From Silene conica (Eukaryota; Streptophyta; Magnoliopsida; Caryophyllales; Caryophyllaceae), in assembly GCA_029255685.2 (NCBI GenBank), contig CM055315.2, forward strand, positions 76,971,681 through 77,035,680: a DNA stretch of 64,000 nucleotides, written 5' to 3'. Positions 10,343 to 21,721 of the stretch are shown piece after piece. The notes beneath the pieces are model-generated. The model saw only the letters and a program-made list of their open reading frames with translations, had not been told where the DNA came from and did no database searches. Position numbers and translations under genes: made by a program. Numbering within the stretch: position 1 is the first letter of the stretch; each line of letters opens with the position of its first letter.

Positions 10343-10431
10343 CTCCCCTATACTAAAATGATATTCTCATTTCATAGTTATGTCTCTCACAATAGAATGA
10401 AAATGGGAAAAACTTAGTAATACGGAGGGAG
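10343..10431. mobile_element. Stowaway-type MITE, 89 bp
   Basis: Ends CTCCCCTATACTAA and AGTAATACGGAGGGAG are inverted repeats of the CTCCCTCCGT type and are flanked by TA on both sides (10341-10342, 10432-10433). This is a Tc1/mariner-derived MITE. Confidence 0.8.
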
Positions 10432-10598
10432 TACTCCGCATCTTATCTTATCATATATCTCTTTAATGCAGAAGCCAATCTCGCTGACTTGACATCTCAT
10501 ATTTCAAGTACAAGCTGACGTGACAGTCTATAAATTAAAGCAATTGAAAAACAAAAATGCTTAAAAAAAAATGAAAAAACGCAATAATACACGACATA

Positions 10599-10894
10599 GG
10601 GGTTGTTTGGTTCGGCATGGGAAGATAAAATTATCGGGAAGATTAAATTCATATGAATTTAAAAATCACGTGAATTATGTAAATGATGTTTGGTTGGATG
10701 GAGGAACTTCAATTTATGGGGGAACTTCCAATTACCTAGAGGGGGCTAGGTAAGTGACTTCCTACATTATGTACGAATTAGAGTTCCATAGGAAGTTCTA
10801 ATTCCCATAAATTGGGCAACCGAACAAGACTCAATTTTCCCACTTCCCATGATTTTCCAATTCCCGTGATTTTAAAAGGAAACCAAACAACCCC
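10599..10894. mobile_element. MITE with GGGGTTGTTTGGTT termini
   Basis: GGGGTTGTTTGGTT at 10599 and AACCAAACAACCCC ending at 10894 are perfect 14-bp inverted repeats; internal sequence also folds back (GGGAAGTT / AACTTCC). The flanks give at most ATA/ATA as a duplication. PIF/Harbinger or hAT origin are both possible. Confidence 0.75.
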
Positions 10895-10996
10895 ATAATA
10901 TGCCATATAGAAGACTGAATATTCCATTTGATATATGCTGAGATGCTGAGATATCTAGGATATCTGGGATATCTGGGAAACAAGTTCCAAATATCT

Positions 10997-11180
10997 GTAA
11001 AAAATCATCTCTCATATATTAATAATTACTTTCACCAATCTCCTCAAACTCCTAAAACGTGAACAACATTAACAACTGTATATATATAGGAAAAAATCAT
11101 ATCTCATATATTAATAATTAGTTTCACCAATCTCCTCAAACTCCTAAAACTCCTAAAACGTGAACATTAACAACTGTAAC
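10997..11180 (+). repeat. Tandem duplication, ~90-bp unit
   Basis: AAAAATCATCTCTCATATATTAATAATTA... through CGTGAACA...AACAACTGTA occurs at about 10999-11080 and again at about 11092-11178, with CTCCTAAAA slipped once more in the second copy. Confidence 0.8.
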
Positions 11181-11386
11181 AACTTATGCATCCCAGTATA
11201 AGGGTATCTATCTTTGACCTATCTAATCTTATTTCAACTAGCTTATTATCTTCCCCTAAAATTTAGTTAATCACCTCATACTTATACCTAAACAACCACA
11301 CTTCTTAATTATAAAAAATCTACCTTTAACGAAATCATCTCTATCCTTCAATATTCACAAAAAACGTAAACAACAAAGATTCAACC

Positions 11387-12320
11387 ATGGCTTTAAACTA
11401 CACCCCCATTGTCATACGTCATTTGACCTCCGATATGGTGACTGCTGAGATTGTCGTGCGCTTGGTACACCTGTGGGAAAGAAAAATCTACTACAACAAA
11501 GAAGAGACTTTGGCAATAAAGATGCTTTTATTGGATTCAGAGGTACTACATATTTTAATTTCAATTGACACTCTTTTTCACAAGCATGTATAGTTAAATA
11601 ACATAATTACTATAATTTTCAGAACAATTTAATTCAAGCCACAATCCGCAAAAGTATCATTAACAAATTCAAGAATAGGATCAACGTGGGACATTTATAT
11701 AAATTCTCAAGATTCAATGTGGATGCAAATAAAGAGGTTGAAATTGCAACTTCTGGTGAATGACGTATCTACTTTTCATATCCTACAATTGTTAGAGAGG
11801 TGCACAATCTATCCATCTCAGAATATGGATTCCAGTTTGTGGAATTTGGTACATTTTATCCGAAAGAATATCTAATGAATATTTCATAGGTAATTCCATG
11901 AAACTCATACAAATCAATCACTAATAAAAATATTTACACTAATAAAAATATTTACTTTTTATATAATTTTTAACGTCTTATTCACATACTCACTCAAATG
12001 TCATTGACAAGTTTTCTGGAGTCGGAGAAGTCAAGTCAACCAAGAACAAAATAGTTGGATGATAATATACATCAGGAATATTAAATAACAATTCTACTAT
12101 TTTTGATATTGGACATTATAACCTAAACGCACCCACTTACTATTAGCATTTTAATAACTAATTCATCACCTTATACACAGGAAGCAGAAATTAGCATGCT
12201 CAATTTGGAACGACTACGTTGGTTACTTGGTTTACTTCAGACTTTTGTTAATGCATGTAAAAAGTCCACTGGACCTGCCATTATTGTCCACCGTTGTGTT
12301 CAACGATGTAAAAAGTCTTG
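11387..12320 (+). pseudogene. RPA1-like (replication protein A large subunit) fragment, broken
   Basis: Exon 1 from ATG 11387 encodes MALNYTPIVIRHLTSDM and RLVHLWERK and can splice after GATTCAGAG (GT at about 11542). Exon 2 after TTTTCAG (to 11622) gives LIQATIRKSIINKF and VGHLYKFSRFNV, matching the DUF223/OB-fold N-terminal region of plant RPA70-like proteins. An in-frame TGA at 11761 ends it. The same reading then continues with VREVHNLSISEYGFQFVEF, later VIDKFSGVGEVKSTK near 12000-12050, and finally CSIWNDYVGYLV and GPAIIVHRC near 12195-12300. These are the expected successive RPA blocks. Plant Helitrons commonly carry such genes, and a Helitron 3' end lies 250 bp downstream. Non-functional. 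Confidence 0.7.
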
Positions 12321-12540
12321 ATCATCTTAATGAACAAATATATGATAGCTCATGTATACCGTTATACCGACATGTGTGATAAATAATTCGAAATTTATTT
12401 ATACGTATATAATTAATCAGCTTATCTTTGATATTATTAACTACTATATTCATCTAAAGTTAAAAACATACCACTGTAAATAATTAATTTGTTTATCTTT
12501 GATATTATTAACTATGTGCATCTAAAATTTTAAAAATAGA

Positions 12541-12568
12541 CCCGTAAATTTCACGGGTTACAACCTAA
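12541..12568 (+). mobile_element. Helitron 3' terminus (element 1)
   Basis: A hairpin CCCGTAAATTTCACGGG (12541-12557) is followed by TTACAAC and CTAA at 12565-12568, with T next: the hairpin + CTRR end of plant Helitrons. The 5' end is not certain; a TCTATCTTTGACC at about 11206 is a candidate and would place the RPA1-like pseudogene inside the element. Confidence 0.65.
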
Positions 12569-13603
12569 TCTATCTCTATAAAAGGAGTAGAATTTAACTC
12601 ATTCTAATTGGTTCATTAAAATAAGAAAAAAAACTACCCACTAACTTTAGTTTGATTTAATTTCCCTCTCTCCTAAATTCACATTTCGTCATTGTCATAA
12701 TAAAATACGATACGATCAATCGAAAATATATATAACAGTATACAACGTTTCAATAAAATACGATATAGAACGGTCCAAATATAAAAATCAAATCCGAAAA
12801 ACAAAAAATTACAAACACGAAAAATAATTACCGTCCAAAAACTAAATTACATTATATTCTCCAATTTTCCAATCAAATCAAATATAAATTAAGATACCAA
12901 ACAGAATAAAATACGGTGAAATATGATATACAACGGTCCAATATATATCAAAATTATTACGTTTTCGTCAATGTCGTAATAAAAATCCTGTATATTAGAA
13001 AAAAAACTGAAAATCAGCACAAAAAATAAACAAAACGGGAATTTCAACCTAAATAACTCAAAGTCAACTAAAAATAATATTCAGGTGGGGATATTACGTT
13101 TATTAATCAAGTTGCATATTAATGATTAATGATAATTCTAATTATAATATAATACTAATAAAATACTGGAATAAAATACCGAAAATAAACTGAAAATCTA
13201 AAAATTATAATTTTATTATGCTAAAAAAACTGCAAATTAATCTTATTTATGTAGATCTATTACTCCTAAGAGATTGAGACGATATTGATAATAATCAAAT
13301 AATTGACAGTTATAAAGAACACACAAGTAGGGAATAAAAAAACACGAGATCAATATTTCTAATAAAAAATCCGTTAATTATGAAACCATGACAAATAAAA
13401 TTTGCCTTTTACATTAGCAATGAAATAGGTCGGATTTTATAGCAAAAAAATGGTTTATTTTAGTAATTTATGATTGATAATAATATATATATTATCTACT
13501 TAATTTTTATTTTGAATTATATTTGTATTAATTAGTCACATATTTATTAGTAACCAATATTTAAAAACAAAACCGTACATTTGTTGTACGGGTATTAAAC
13601 TAG
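12569..13603 (+). mobile_element. Helitron, non-autonomous, 1,035 bp (element 2)
   Basis: Begins TCTATCTCTATAAAAGGAG at 12569, a typical Helitron 5' end, and finishes with a CCGTACA...TGTACGG hairpin (13573-13591) and CTAG at 13600-13603 followed by T. The interior is AT-rich with no gene. It starts exactly where element 1 ends. Confidence 0.75.
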
Positions 13604-13770
13604 TTAGTATTAAAACAAAAACATTTAAAATATCTCATTAACATCTCGTTAAGCCACTTCATCGTTAACATGATTTTTATTCCAAATAATGGTAGGGACC
13701 GCTTGAACAAAATATATTATATTTCCATTTTTATCAGCTATCAAATTGTACATATATTTATTTATCGGAA

Positions 13771-14475
13771 TTACTTTTTCACATACGGATCTTACTCTTT
13801 CATATACAATTTTTCATAAATTTTCCATAGCATACCCTTGTCCTAGATAATCCCTCTTTCCCCTAAACATAATCAAACTAACTCATATTTATATACATCT
13901 AACCTATAATCAAATCTAATAAACTTGAATAATGGATTACAACAATTACATTAGTGAAATAATTTTGTTTTTAGCAATTATTAGTACCATTTTTTTAAAA
14001 AATTGATAGATTTATGTGTATCATTGATTGGTAATTAGGGTTTAACTAAACATTAGGATTATAAAAAACTGGTTAGCTTTAATATGTAATTAGTCGTATG
14101 ATAATCTCAATCCAGCATTTGTTAAAGTCAAACTCTGCATTTATTAATGATCTACAGTGCAGAGAAAAATTGGAACACATGTTTACTCCTTTGCACGACT
14201 TTCAACAATGAGAAACGAAGATCGACTCTAGTCTTTGCCGTATGTTTCAACAGTAAAAGCTACACATATTAAGCGAACTCAAATGACTAATTAGATGATA
14301 GTATTGAGAGCTGTTAATTGTGTTTTTTTCTTACTGTTTGGAGCAATTGAACGGAGGTGGTGTTGGTGATGCAAGTAGATGAGGGAAGAGAGGAAAAAAA
14401 TCAATTAGAAAAAATGGCAAGGATATAATTGTAAAAAACATATGTGAAAGAGTAAAATTCGTATGTGAAAAAGTA
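13771..14475. mobile_element. Non-autonomous element with ~36-bp inverted termini
   Basis: TTACTTTTTCACATACGG and TACTCTTTCATAT at 13771-13806 match the reverse complement of 14440-14475 (ATGTGAAAGAGTAAAATTC, GTATGTGAAAAAGTA). No gene lies between. Duplication and superfamily not resolved. Confidence 0.5.
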
Positions 14476-14918
14476 CGTCCCTTATTTATTTATTACAAAA
14501 CTTTTATATACTGTATACTATCAAATAATTAATATTGTAAATTAAACATACAAATTAGTTAATTATATAAGTAGTTGTAGAAAAAATTTAAGGTATATTC
14601 AATGTCACATTAAATTAATATAAACTAACAAATCGAGAGCAATAACCTTTTCAATACTTGCTAATAAAAGTTTAAGTTTTGATTAATAAAATAATTCGAA
14701 AAATAATAAACACTTTAAAATTTATCTATTTGTTTTTAGCAGAATTTTTTTAACCACAAATTCTCTTTTGTGACGGCGGTATCCGTTACAAGCTTGTGAT
14801 GGATATCATTTTCTCTCACAAATACCCATAAGAGGTGAGTGGGAAAGTACATAAAAGTGCCGCACCTTCTCCCTCTCCCTTTTTGTAAAAGATCACGGGA
14901 TAGCCCATCACAAGCAAA

Positions 14919-15407
14919 GGTAATCCGGGTTTTGCGGGAGCGGGTGGTTTGTTCAGAAATGCTAGAGGTCAGATCATTGAGGCTTTTGCAGAAAGTTTAG
15001 GGATAGCTACAGTCACTCGAGCAGAGTTAAAGGGTTTAAAGCGGGGTTTAATGATTGCGATGGAAAAAAAAATTGAAAGATTAATCATTCAGACAGATTC
15101 TAAGATGGTGATAAATTTCATGGAAACAGTTCCGTCTGTGCCAACAGCTCATATTCATATGGTGAAAATATGTCAAGCATTCATTCGGGATACTCAATGG
15201 CAAGTCGAGATACATCACACTTATAGGGAAGCAAATATGTGCGCGGACTGGTTAGCCAATGCTGGAGTTACACAATCTCAACAGGTTGTCCGATATGATA
15301 TGGCAAATATACCGAACCCCTTGGTCTTGTTGGCTCAGCGAGATTGGAGTGGTGTGGCCTGGCCGAGACTTGTGCCATGGTCTGGGGATTCTAGCGTCTC
15401 CTCTTGA
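14919..15407 (+). pseudogene. LINE ORF2 C-terminus, RNase H (RVT_3-like) domain
   Basis: Open from the truncation point to TGA at 15405. GFAGAGGLFRN begins the RNase H fold just after the usual first catalytic Asp, which is lost. The Glu of AELKG, the Asp of IQTDSKMV and the Asp of MCADWLA are present, in the order expected for plant LINE RNase H domains. There is no start codon of its own, so this is a tail fragment. Confidence 0.85.
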
Positions 15408-15532
15408 TTTAGCTTTAGTTTTGTTTTTCGTAGTTTTAGACTTCCTTTCTTTTTTGCTCTGTTCTCGTTTTCTTTAGCTCTTTTTGTGTTCCTGTATTGT
15501 GGTCCTTCCACTCTTCTTCTTACCAAAAAAAA
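14919..15532 (+). mobile_element. 5'-truncated LINE (L1-type) insertion
   Basis: Flanked by the 9-bp duplication ACAAGCAAA (14910-14918 and 15533-15541) and ending in A8 (15525-15532). It contains only the C-terminal RNase H region of ORF2 plus a 3' UTR of about 120 bp. Truncation at the 5' end with a short A-tail is the standard product of target-primed reverse transcription. Confidence 0.88.
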
Positions 15533-15977
15533 ACAAGCAAAATCTACCGTTTTTTAACTAGGATAAATGGTATTACATGTGATGAAACTCTAGATTGAAT
15601 GATTCCATCTGACTTCACTTTTTATCCATGCTTTATGATGTTAAAAGAGTGGTTGACTAACAAATAAGTCTCCCCTGCGACGGATATATCTGTCGTAAGG
15701 TTGTAATGAATTAAGTTCTTTCACTTGTGTATATAAGATAAAACGTTGAAAATTTCAAATATCTTATCTTTTTCTATCCATGTGGGTAATATTTAACCCA
15801 TCGTAAGTTTTCGATAAATATGTTCGTCACAAATGAGAATTTGTGTTGAGTAATAGAGTAGATAGAAAGTAGCGGAGAATGGGGAAGGAGACATGAAAGC
15901 TCAAGTACATGGATTAAAAATACAATGGATAAAGGGATTAAGGAAGATAACTTCTTTGAAGTAAGAATTTTAAGGTC

Positions 15978-15982
15978 AATGT
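15978..15982. other. AATGT target duplication of the Tat element, left
   Basis: AATGT here and at 36394-36398 directly flank the TG...CA ends of the 20.4-kb element. Confidence 0.95.
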
Positions 15983-16499
15983 TGTTTAGCCCAAAATTCG
16001 TCATTATGTTATTGGGCCAAAAACGAGCTAAGAAGCAAACATCCCATTTACAAAGCCAGATTGCATATAAAGAAAGAGACGTTGGAGGAATATGAAAGGG
16101 TCAAAATCCTAGAGGAATATTCCCCTAGACTCTCTCCTATATTCCTAGAGCTGACTAGGATCAGGACCAGGACCAGCTGACCAGGAGTCCAAGTCTATAA
16201 AAAGAAGAATTAGGGCATTTGTTATTCATTGACTTCTACGTTATAATTTATACTTACGCACGCCTGCACTTGTACTCAGCTCACAACAACGATTATCATC
16301 ACACATAGTAAAAACTTGGTGGGATTTCGTTCCCCCCGCGGTTGTTTCCCTCATTGGGTTTTTCCGCGTCACCAAAACCTCGTGTGTTAATATTTTACTT
16401 CTTTGCTCTTTACGTTCACTTTCTACGTACCTTCTCATATTGGTTGACACTTTGACCCATATCACAATCAATTGACCCGGTAGGAATTTTACCAAAACA
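15983..16499 (+). repeat. Tat element 5' LTR
   Basis: 517 bp, TGTTTAGCCC...ACCAAAACA. A TATA box (TATAAAAA, 16196-16203) follows a CAGGACCAGGACCAG stretch; transcription would start about 30 bp later. Confidence 0.95.
16196..16203 (+). promoter_or_regulatory. TATA box in Tat LTR
   Basis: TATAAAAA after AAGTC. The same site is at 36090-36097 in the 3' LTR. Confidence 0.6.
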
Positions 16500-16500
16500 A

Positions 16501-16519
16501 TTTGGCGCTCACCGTGGGG
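16501..16519 (+). other. Primer binding site of the Tat element
   Basis: TTTGGCGCTCACCGTGGGG directly after the LTR. The position and TGGCGC start fit a tRNA primer site in this lineage; I cannot name the tRNA securely. Confidence 0.6.
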
Positions 16520-16566
16520 CATAGTGCGCATTCCAATATTTGAAATCATCACCTCGTCACAAAAAT

Positions 16567-18150
16567 ATGTCTGGGACTAAAGCTAATCCCTCCGGTTCCC
16601 AGAGCATGCCAACCCAGTCCAGCGGGACCAACCCTACCGTGTCCATTGGTCTCGCAGGATCACCCCCCACCGTTGGTCAGACCACAGCCTCAAAGGCTGC
16701 TTCCGCGTCCAGCAAACCTCCTCAGGTGCCCAGATCAGCCCCTGTGCCAGCTCCCTCAAGGCAGAGCAGGGAAAACAGCCCCAGCAGAAGTGGAGAAGCC
16801 CAGATACCCGGAGCAGGCCCGCTGCCACGAGTCCCCAGCCCAGATCCGATGCAGATGGTGGTCCAGGGGATGAGTGCTCTGCGGGAAGCCATAGAAGGCC
16901 TGAAAAAAGATAATCTAGACCTGAGAGAGCAGATCGCTGCAGTCGCCCGCCCAGCTCAGACGCCCAGAGTACTGCAGCCTGGACCCGGACAGACCTTCAA
17001 TCCCTTCGGGAAGGCAGGACTGAACCGATCGATCCCCCAGGAAGTCGTCACCAGACTAGATCTAGGTGTTATCACCCCAAGCAGTGGCCCAGAGATACTG
17101 GATCTGGATTCGTCTGTGTTCAGAGCACCGCAACCCAGTCCAGTACAACCTGCAGGTAATCCTATACCTTGTTTTCCCCCTGGGACTGATCCTTTGACTT
17201 TTGCAGGTACACCTCCCCAACCTTCAGTTGGATGGACGCCAGAGACCCCAGTAAGGTCAGCACCCGTGAGCCAGTTTAGCGTCGGTGGATGGGCAGCAGG
17301 GGCACCAGTGCAGTCAGCAGTTGGTTGGCATCCAGGGCCAGGCTTCAATCCGTCCGTAGTAACCAACCCGCCTGCCAGCCAACCGTCCTTAGGCCCTTGG
17401 GGAGGAGCCCCTCCTGGCTTCTTCCCTCCGCCCGCCAACCCGTCCTCAGGCCCTTGGGGAGGAGGCCCTCCTGGCTTCCTTCCTTCGCCAGTCAATCCAT
17501 TCTCAGGAGCAGGCAGCCTATCAGACCAGTGTTACCAGGAGCTGAAGGAAATGATCACCAAAATACCCGGTATGCCAAGGCCCATGGAGAAAGCTTCCCA
17601 AGACAGCTATGCAGATTCACCCTTCATTGACAACATTGCTCTGATCAATGTGCCCAAGGGGTTTGTGCCACCAACCATGACGCTATACGATGGTACGACC
17701 GATCCCCTGGACCACATCAATCAGTATAAGCAGAAAATGATGGTGGTGACCGCAACCGGAGCACTCAAGGAGGCATTTATGTGCAAGGGATTCAGATCAA
17801 CCTTGTCCGAAGCAGTCCTGCACTGGTTCGTAGGGTTGCCCAATCGCAGCATATCCTCCTTTGCAGATCTGGTTAATGACTTTAATCAGCAGTTTGCTAG
17901 TAGCATGAAACCAGAGAAGCAGACCAGTGATCTTTACAGGATTGTTCAAGGATTCGAGAAAACAACTAGAGACTATCTCACCAGATTCAACAAAGAGAAG
18001 GTCGTCATTCCAAATTGTGATGTGCCCACCGCCATTGAAGCCTTCCGTAGAGGGTTGCATCACGATTCGGACCTGTACAAGCAGTTGAGAATGCACCCAT
18101 GCACTGCCTTTGCTGATGTACAGGCCCGGCCCAGGCAGTTGCAGCAATGA
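16567..18150 (+). pseudogene. Tat gag, N-terminal and capsid part
   Basis: ATG at 16567 is the first Met after the primer site. The first ~340 residues are Ser/Pro/Gly/Gln-rich and include imperfect proline-rich repeats (GPWGGAPPGFFPPP / GPWGGGPPGFLPSP). The retrotransposon gag domain follows: TLYDGTTDPLDHI, LSEAVLHWFVGLP, FNQQF, then TRDYLTRFNKEK and AIEAFRRGL. Near 18127 (CAGGCCCGGCCCAGG) the frame slips, so the product ends early at TGA 18148 instead of running into the zinc-knuckle and protease. The shift is inferred because the next frame continues the expected family order. The protein would form the cytoplasmic capsid. Confidence 0.85.
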
Positions 18151-19025
18151 GGCTGGAAGAGGATGCTGCCTCCAGAAGAAGTACCTACGACACAGAACCT
18201 GTGTCTAGGAAAGCGCCTGTGGAAAATAGGGGTGAAAGATCAAAGCCCTACAACAAACCAGTGAGCAAAGTATCAGAGAGCACCGGTGGTAAAAGCGACG
18301 CGGATTCACCTCCAAAGGTCAGCGAGTATGGCTTTACCACCGGGATGGCTGGCCTGTTGAAGGCCTTGAAAGAACTCAAGGGAGTCAGATGGCCAAAGAA
18401 GAAAGAGGAACGACCCAATGACCGCCGTGATGCCAACAAGAGATGTGAATTTCATGATGACATAGGTCATACCACGGACGAATGTTATACCCTCAGGAAG
18501 GAGGTCAGATTCCAGTATGACCGAGGCAACTTGGATCATCTGCTCCCAAAGAAGTCCACCAGAGTCAATGCAGTCAGCCAGGTGCAGCCCTCACCAGCTC
18601 CTCCCTGCAACAGAATTTCCAATGTCATCACCGGAGGATCAGGCCTGTGTGGGCTCACCTATTCAGCAGCTAAAAGACGCGTGACAACAGCTAAGGGAGA
18701 TAAGCCAGAATCATCATGCAGAATAGCACGGCAGGACCTCCCAGCAGTGACTTTTGACGAAACAGATGCACAAGCCGTACCAGAGCAGCACCATGATGCC
18801 CTAATCATCACATTAAACATTGGCAATTGTGAGGTCAGGAAGGTCATGGTAGATACAGGAAGTTCCGTCAACCTGCTGATGCTGGATGCCCTGAAGAGCA
18901 TGGGATTTGACGAGAAAGACCTGACAAATAAAGTTATTCCCCTGGTCGGATTCAGCGGAGAAACAGCGCATACCCTGGGGGAAATCACCATCCCAACCTA
19001 CGCCGGAGGGCTGACCAACAGGTAA
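18147..19025 (+). pseudogene. Tat gag C-terminus and aspartic protease
   Basis: This frame overlaps the previous stop and probably continues gag after a one-base shift. A lysine-rich linker is followed by a zinc-knuckle-like CEFHDDIGHTTDEC (near 18445-18490). Then comes the protease: LIITLNIGNCEV and the active-site motif VDTGSSVNLL (near 18850-18880), with VGFSGE later as the flap region. A stop at 19023 lies where the homologous reading continues in another frame ([12 protein letters not shown]), so a second frameshift lies near 19015-19025. The protease would process the polyprotein. Confidence 0.85.
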
Positions 19026-19471
19026 GATACTTGGTTATTGATGGTCCATCTACTTACAGGCCCTGGATCCACGAAATGCGAGCAATCCCGTCAACGCACC
19101 ACCAGTGCCTGAAATTCCCTACACCGTGGGGAGTCCAGGAGATACGGGGAGACCAGGAGGAGGCCAAGGATTGCTACAAAGTAGCTCTCAAAAGGACCAC
19201 CAGGCCACCAGCCGCCAGAGCATATCAATTACAGCAGTTGCACATCCAGGAGGAGTACATCGAGCCCCAGCAAGCAGAAATCGATGAGGTTCGCCTGAAT
19301 GAGCAGTACCCAGAAAGGACCGTGTTCGTAGGCTCAGAGTGCTCTGGAGATCTGCACCAGCAGCTCCTCCAACTGCTCAGAAGGAATGTAGACTGCTTTG
19401 CCCGGTCCCACAAAGATATGATTGGCATAGACCCAGAAATCATAACTCACAAGCTCAGCATAGATCCTTGA
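19026..19471 (+). pseudogene. Tat pol: protease-RT linker
   Basis: Starts at the frameshift with [12 protein letters not shown] and [15 protein letters not shown], the usual end of the protease region. The few residues normally between PSxY and PWIHEM appear to be deleted. [17 protein letters not shown] follows, then a connector ending LSIDP. TGA at 19469 interrupts the frame, which resumes unchanged after it. Confidence 0.8.
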
Positions 19472-21040
19472 TTCAGACCAGTGCAGCAGAGACGCAGAAA
19501 ATTTGCAGTAGAAAGAAACCAGGTCATAAACCAGGAGGTGGATAACCTTCTAGAGGAAGGAAAGATTAGGGAAGTCAAGTACCCGGAGTGGCTGTCTAAT
19601 GTAGTGGTGGTACCAAAAAAGAATGGCAAGTGGAGGGTCTGCGTGGATTTCACAAACTTGAATAAGGCCTGCCCCAAGGACTCATTCCCCTTGCCACATA
19701 TTGATGCTATGGTGGACGCCACTGCAGGCCATGAAATGTTGACTTTCCTAGATGCCTGGAGCGGGTACAACCAGATCAAGATGGACCCGGCAGACCAGAA
19801 GAAGACAGCATTCAGGTCCGAAAGAGGCATTTACTGCTACAACGTAATGCCCTTCGGCCTTAAGAATGCTGGCTTTACATATCAGCGGCTCGTAAACATG
19901 ATGTTCAAATACCAGATAGGACGAAATATAGAAGTATACATAGACGATATGGTGGTCAAATCCAAGCAATTGGTGGACCACACCCAGCACCTGGAGGAAA
20001 CATTCAACACCCTCCGGACGTACAAAGTGAAGCTGAATCCAGCTAAGTGTACCTTTGGAGTTTCCAGTGGCAAATTCCTGGGGTATATGGTAACGCAGAT
20101 GAGGATAGAAGCCAGCACAGAGAAGATCAAAGCAGTTATGCAGTTGGAATCACCCTATAAGCCTAAAGATCTGTAGCGTCTGACAGGAAGAGTAACAGCC
20201 CTGAGCAGGTTTATTTCCAGATCCTCAGATCGGTGCAGACTATTCTATGACATTCGAAGGAAAAGCCAGAAGTTTGATTGGACAACAGAGCACGAGAAAG
20301 CATTCCAGGAACTAAAGCAGTACCTGAGCAGTCCACCCCTGCTATCCAAACCAGAGCAGGGGGAAGTGCTGCTCCTGTACCTCTCCGTAACCGAAGCAGC
20401 AGTAAGGGCAGTTCTGGTCCGGCAGCACGATGAAGCTCAACATCCGGTGTACTACGTCAGCAAGTCACTGCTACCAGCAGAAACGAGGTATACCTCACTT
20501 GAGAAACTAGTATTGGCATTGGTCACGACATCTTATAAGCTACGCCCGTACTTCGAGTCTCATACTATCTCGGTGGTTACTAATCACCCTCTCAAGACGG
20601 TCATGAGAAAGCCAGAGCTCTCAGGACGAATGGCTAAGTGGTCTGTGCACCTCAGTGGATATGATCTCCAGTTTGAACCACGCACAACCATAAAGTCACA
20701 AGCCCTCGCAGACTTCGTCTCCGACTTCAGCCCAGCACTTCAGACCAAAGCAGAGCAGGAAATCCTGCACTTACACAAGGGTGCCAAGCCAGGCACCTGG
20801 GAATTACAAGTAGATGGGGCATCAAACGCCAGAGGGTCAGGAGTTGGGTTGATCCTTAGATCACCAAAGGGTGACTTGATCACCCAAGCAGTCCGATGTG
20901 AGTTCAAGACCACAAACAACGTAGCTGAGTATGAAGCCCTGGTCTTGGGGCTGCAATTGGCCCTGGATATAGGGGACAGCTGCATCAACGTGTACAGTGA
21001 TTTGCAATTAATTGTGAACCATGTCAATGGAGCATACTAA
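19472..21040 (+). pseudogene. Tat pol: reverse transcriptase, RNase H and second RNase H
   Basis: The same frame as the linker after the stop. RT motifs are in order: RVCVDFTNLNKACPKD, FLDAWSGYNQI, YNVMPFGLKNAG, and the catalytic YIDD at 19937-19948. TAG at 20174 interrupts between RT and RNase H (KDL*RLTGRV). The normal gypsy RNase H follows (HPVYYVSKSLLPAETRYTSLEK), then a plant-type second RNase H beginning VDGASNARGSG, with a Glu in NVAEYEAL and an Asp in YSDLQLIV. The dual RNase H is diagnostic for the Tat lineage. TAA at 21038 interrupts again. RT would copy the element RNA; the second RNase H is thought to replace degraded function in this lineage. Confidence 0.9.
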
Positions 21041-21475
21041 GCAAGGGATCCAACAATGGTGGCTTACCTATACGTAGCAAAGGAGTTAATAAGCAAATTC
21101 GCAGAATTCTGCATCCATCAGGTACCCAGGGAGCAGAATGCAGAAGCAGATGCACTGGCAACCCTGGGATCAACCTTCAAACCAGCTGACGTAGCCAGTA
21201 TTCTAATCACCCATGTTCTCAGACCAGCCATTCCTGGACCAGATTCGGACCAGGAGGAACTACCTATCTGCAGTAGCAACCCAGACCAGGGATTAGAGCA
21301 GGATTGGCGAAAGCCGTACCTGGACTGGTTGCAGCATGATATCCTACCCAGCAGTAAAAAAGAGGCGCGCAGTTTTAGGATGAAGGCTTCTAGGTTCCTG
21401 CTAATTGATGGCATCCTGTTCCGGAAATCATTAGTAGGACCATATCTGCGCTGCTTGGATCAGACTGAGGCATAG
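21041..21475 (+). pseudogene. Tat pol: end of second RNase H and connector
   Basis: In frame with the preceding part after the TAA. VPREQNAEADALATLGS is the final RNase H motif with its catalytic Asp. A connector of about 100 residues ends in FRKSLVGPYLRCL and is stopped by TAG at 21473. Confidence 0.8.
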
Positions 21476-21721
21476 ACTGTCTTGCATGACCTCCACAACG
21501 GAGACTGTGGAAATTATGCAGGGGGAAGAAACCTGTCCAATAGAGCCCTCAGAATGGGGTACTTCTGGCCCATAATGCGCAAGGATGCAAAGGAGTATGC
21601 AAGAAAGTGTGACGCATATCAAAGGCACGCATCTGTCAATCAGCAACCAGCAGAACCCCTGCACCGGGTCATATCTCCATGGCCTTTTATGAAGTGGGGG
21701 ATGGAAATTGTGGGACCCCTC
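21476..21721 (+). pseudogene. Tat integrase, zinc-finger part
   Basis: Frame continues after the TAG with LHDLHNGDCGNYAGGR, ALRMGYFWPIM and KCDAYQRH. The family H2C2 pattern expects His in GNH and Cys in CDxC; here both are Tyr, so the zinc site is probably lost. The integrase is cut after GPL by the insertion at 21722 and resumes at 31941. Confidence 0.85.

Larger units (their letters stand above)
14755..15845. mobile_element. MULE-like MITE, split by a LINE
   Basis: Left end CACAAATTCTCTTTTGTGACGG (14755-14776) pairs with the reverse complement of 15822-15845 (TTCGTCACAAATGAGAATTTGTG). Without the LINE it is about 470 bp. The termini resemble TIR-MULE MITEs; no clean 9-bp duplication is visible. 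Confidence 0.6.

Noticed and set aside
16956..17495. Minus-strand 179-codon frame
   Set aside because: Shadow of the proline/glycine-rich gag repeats.
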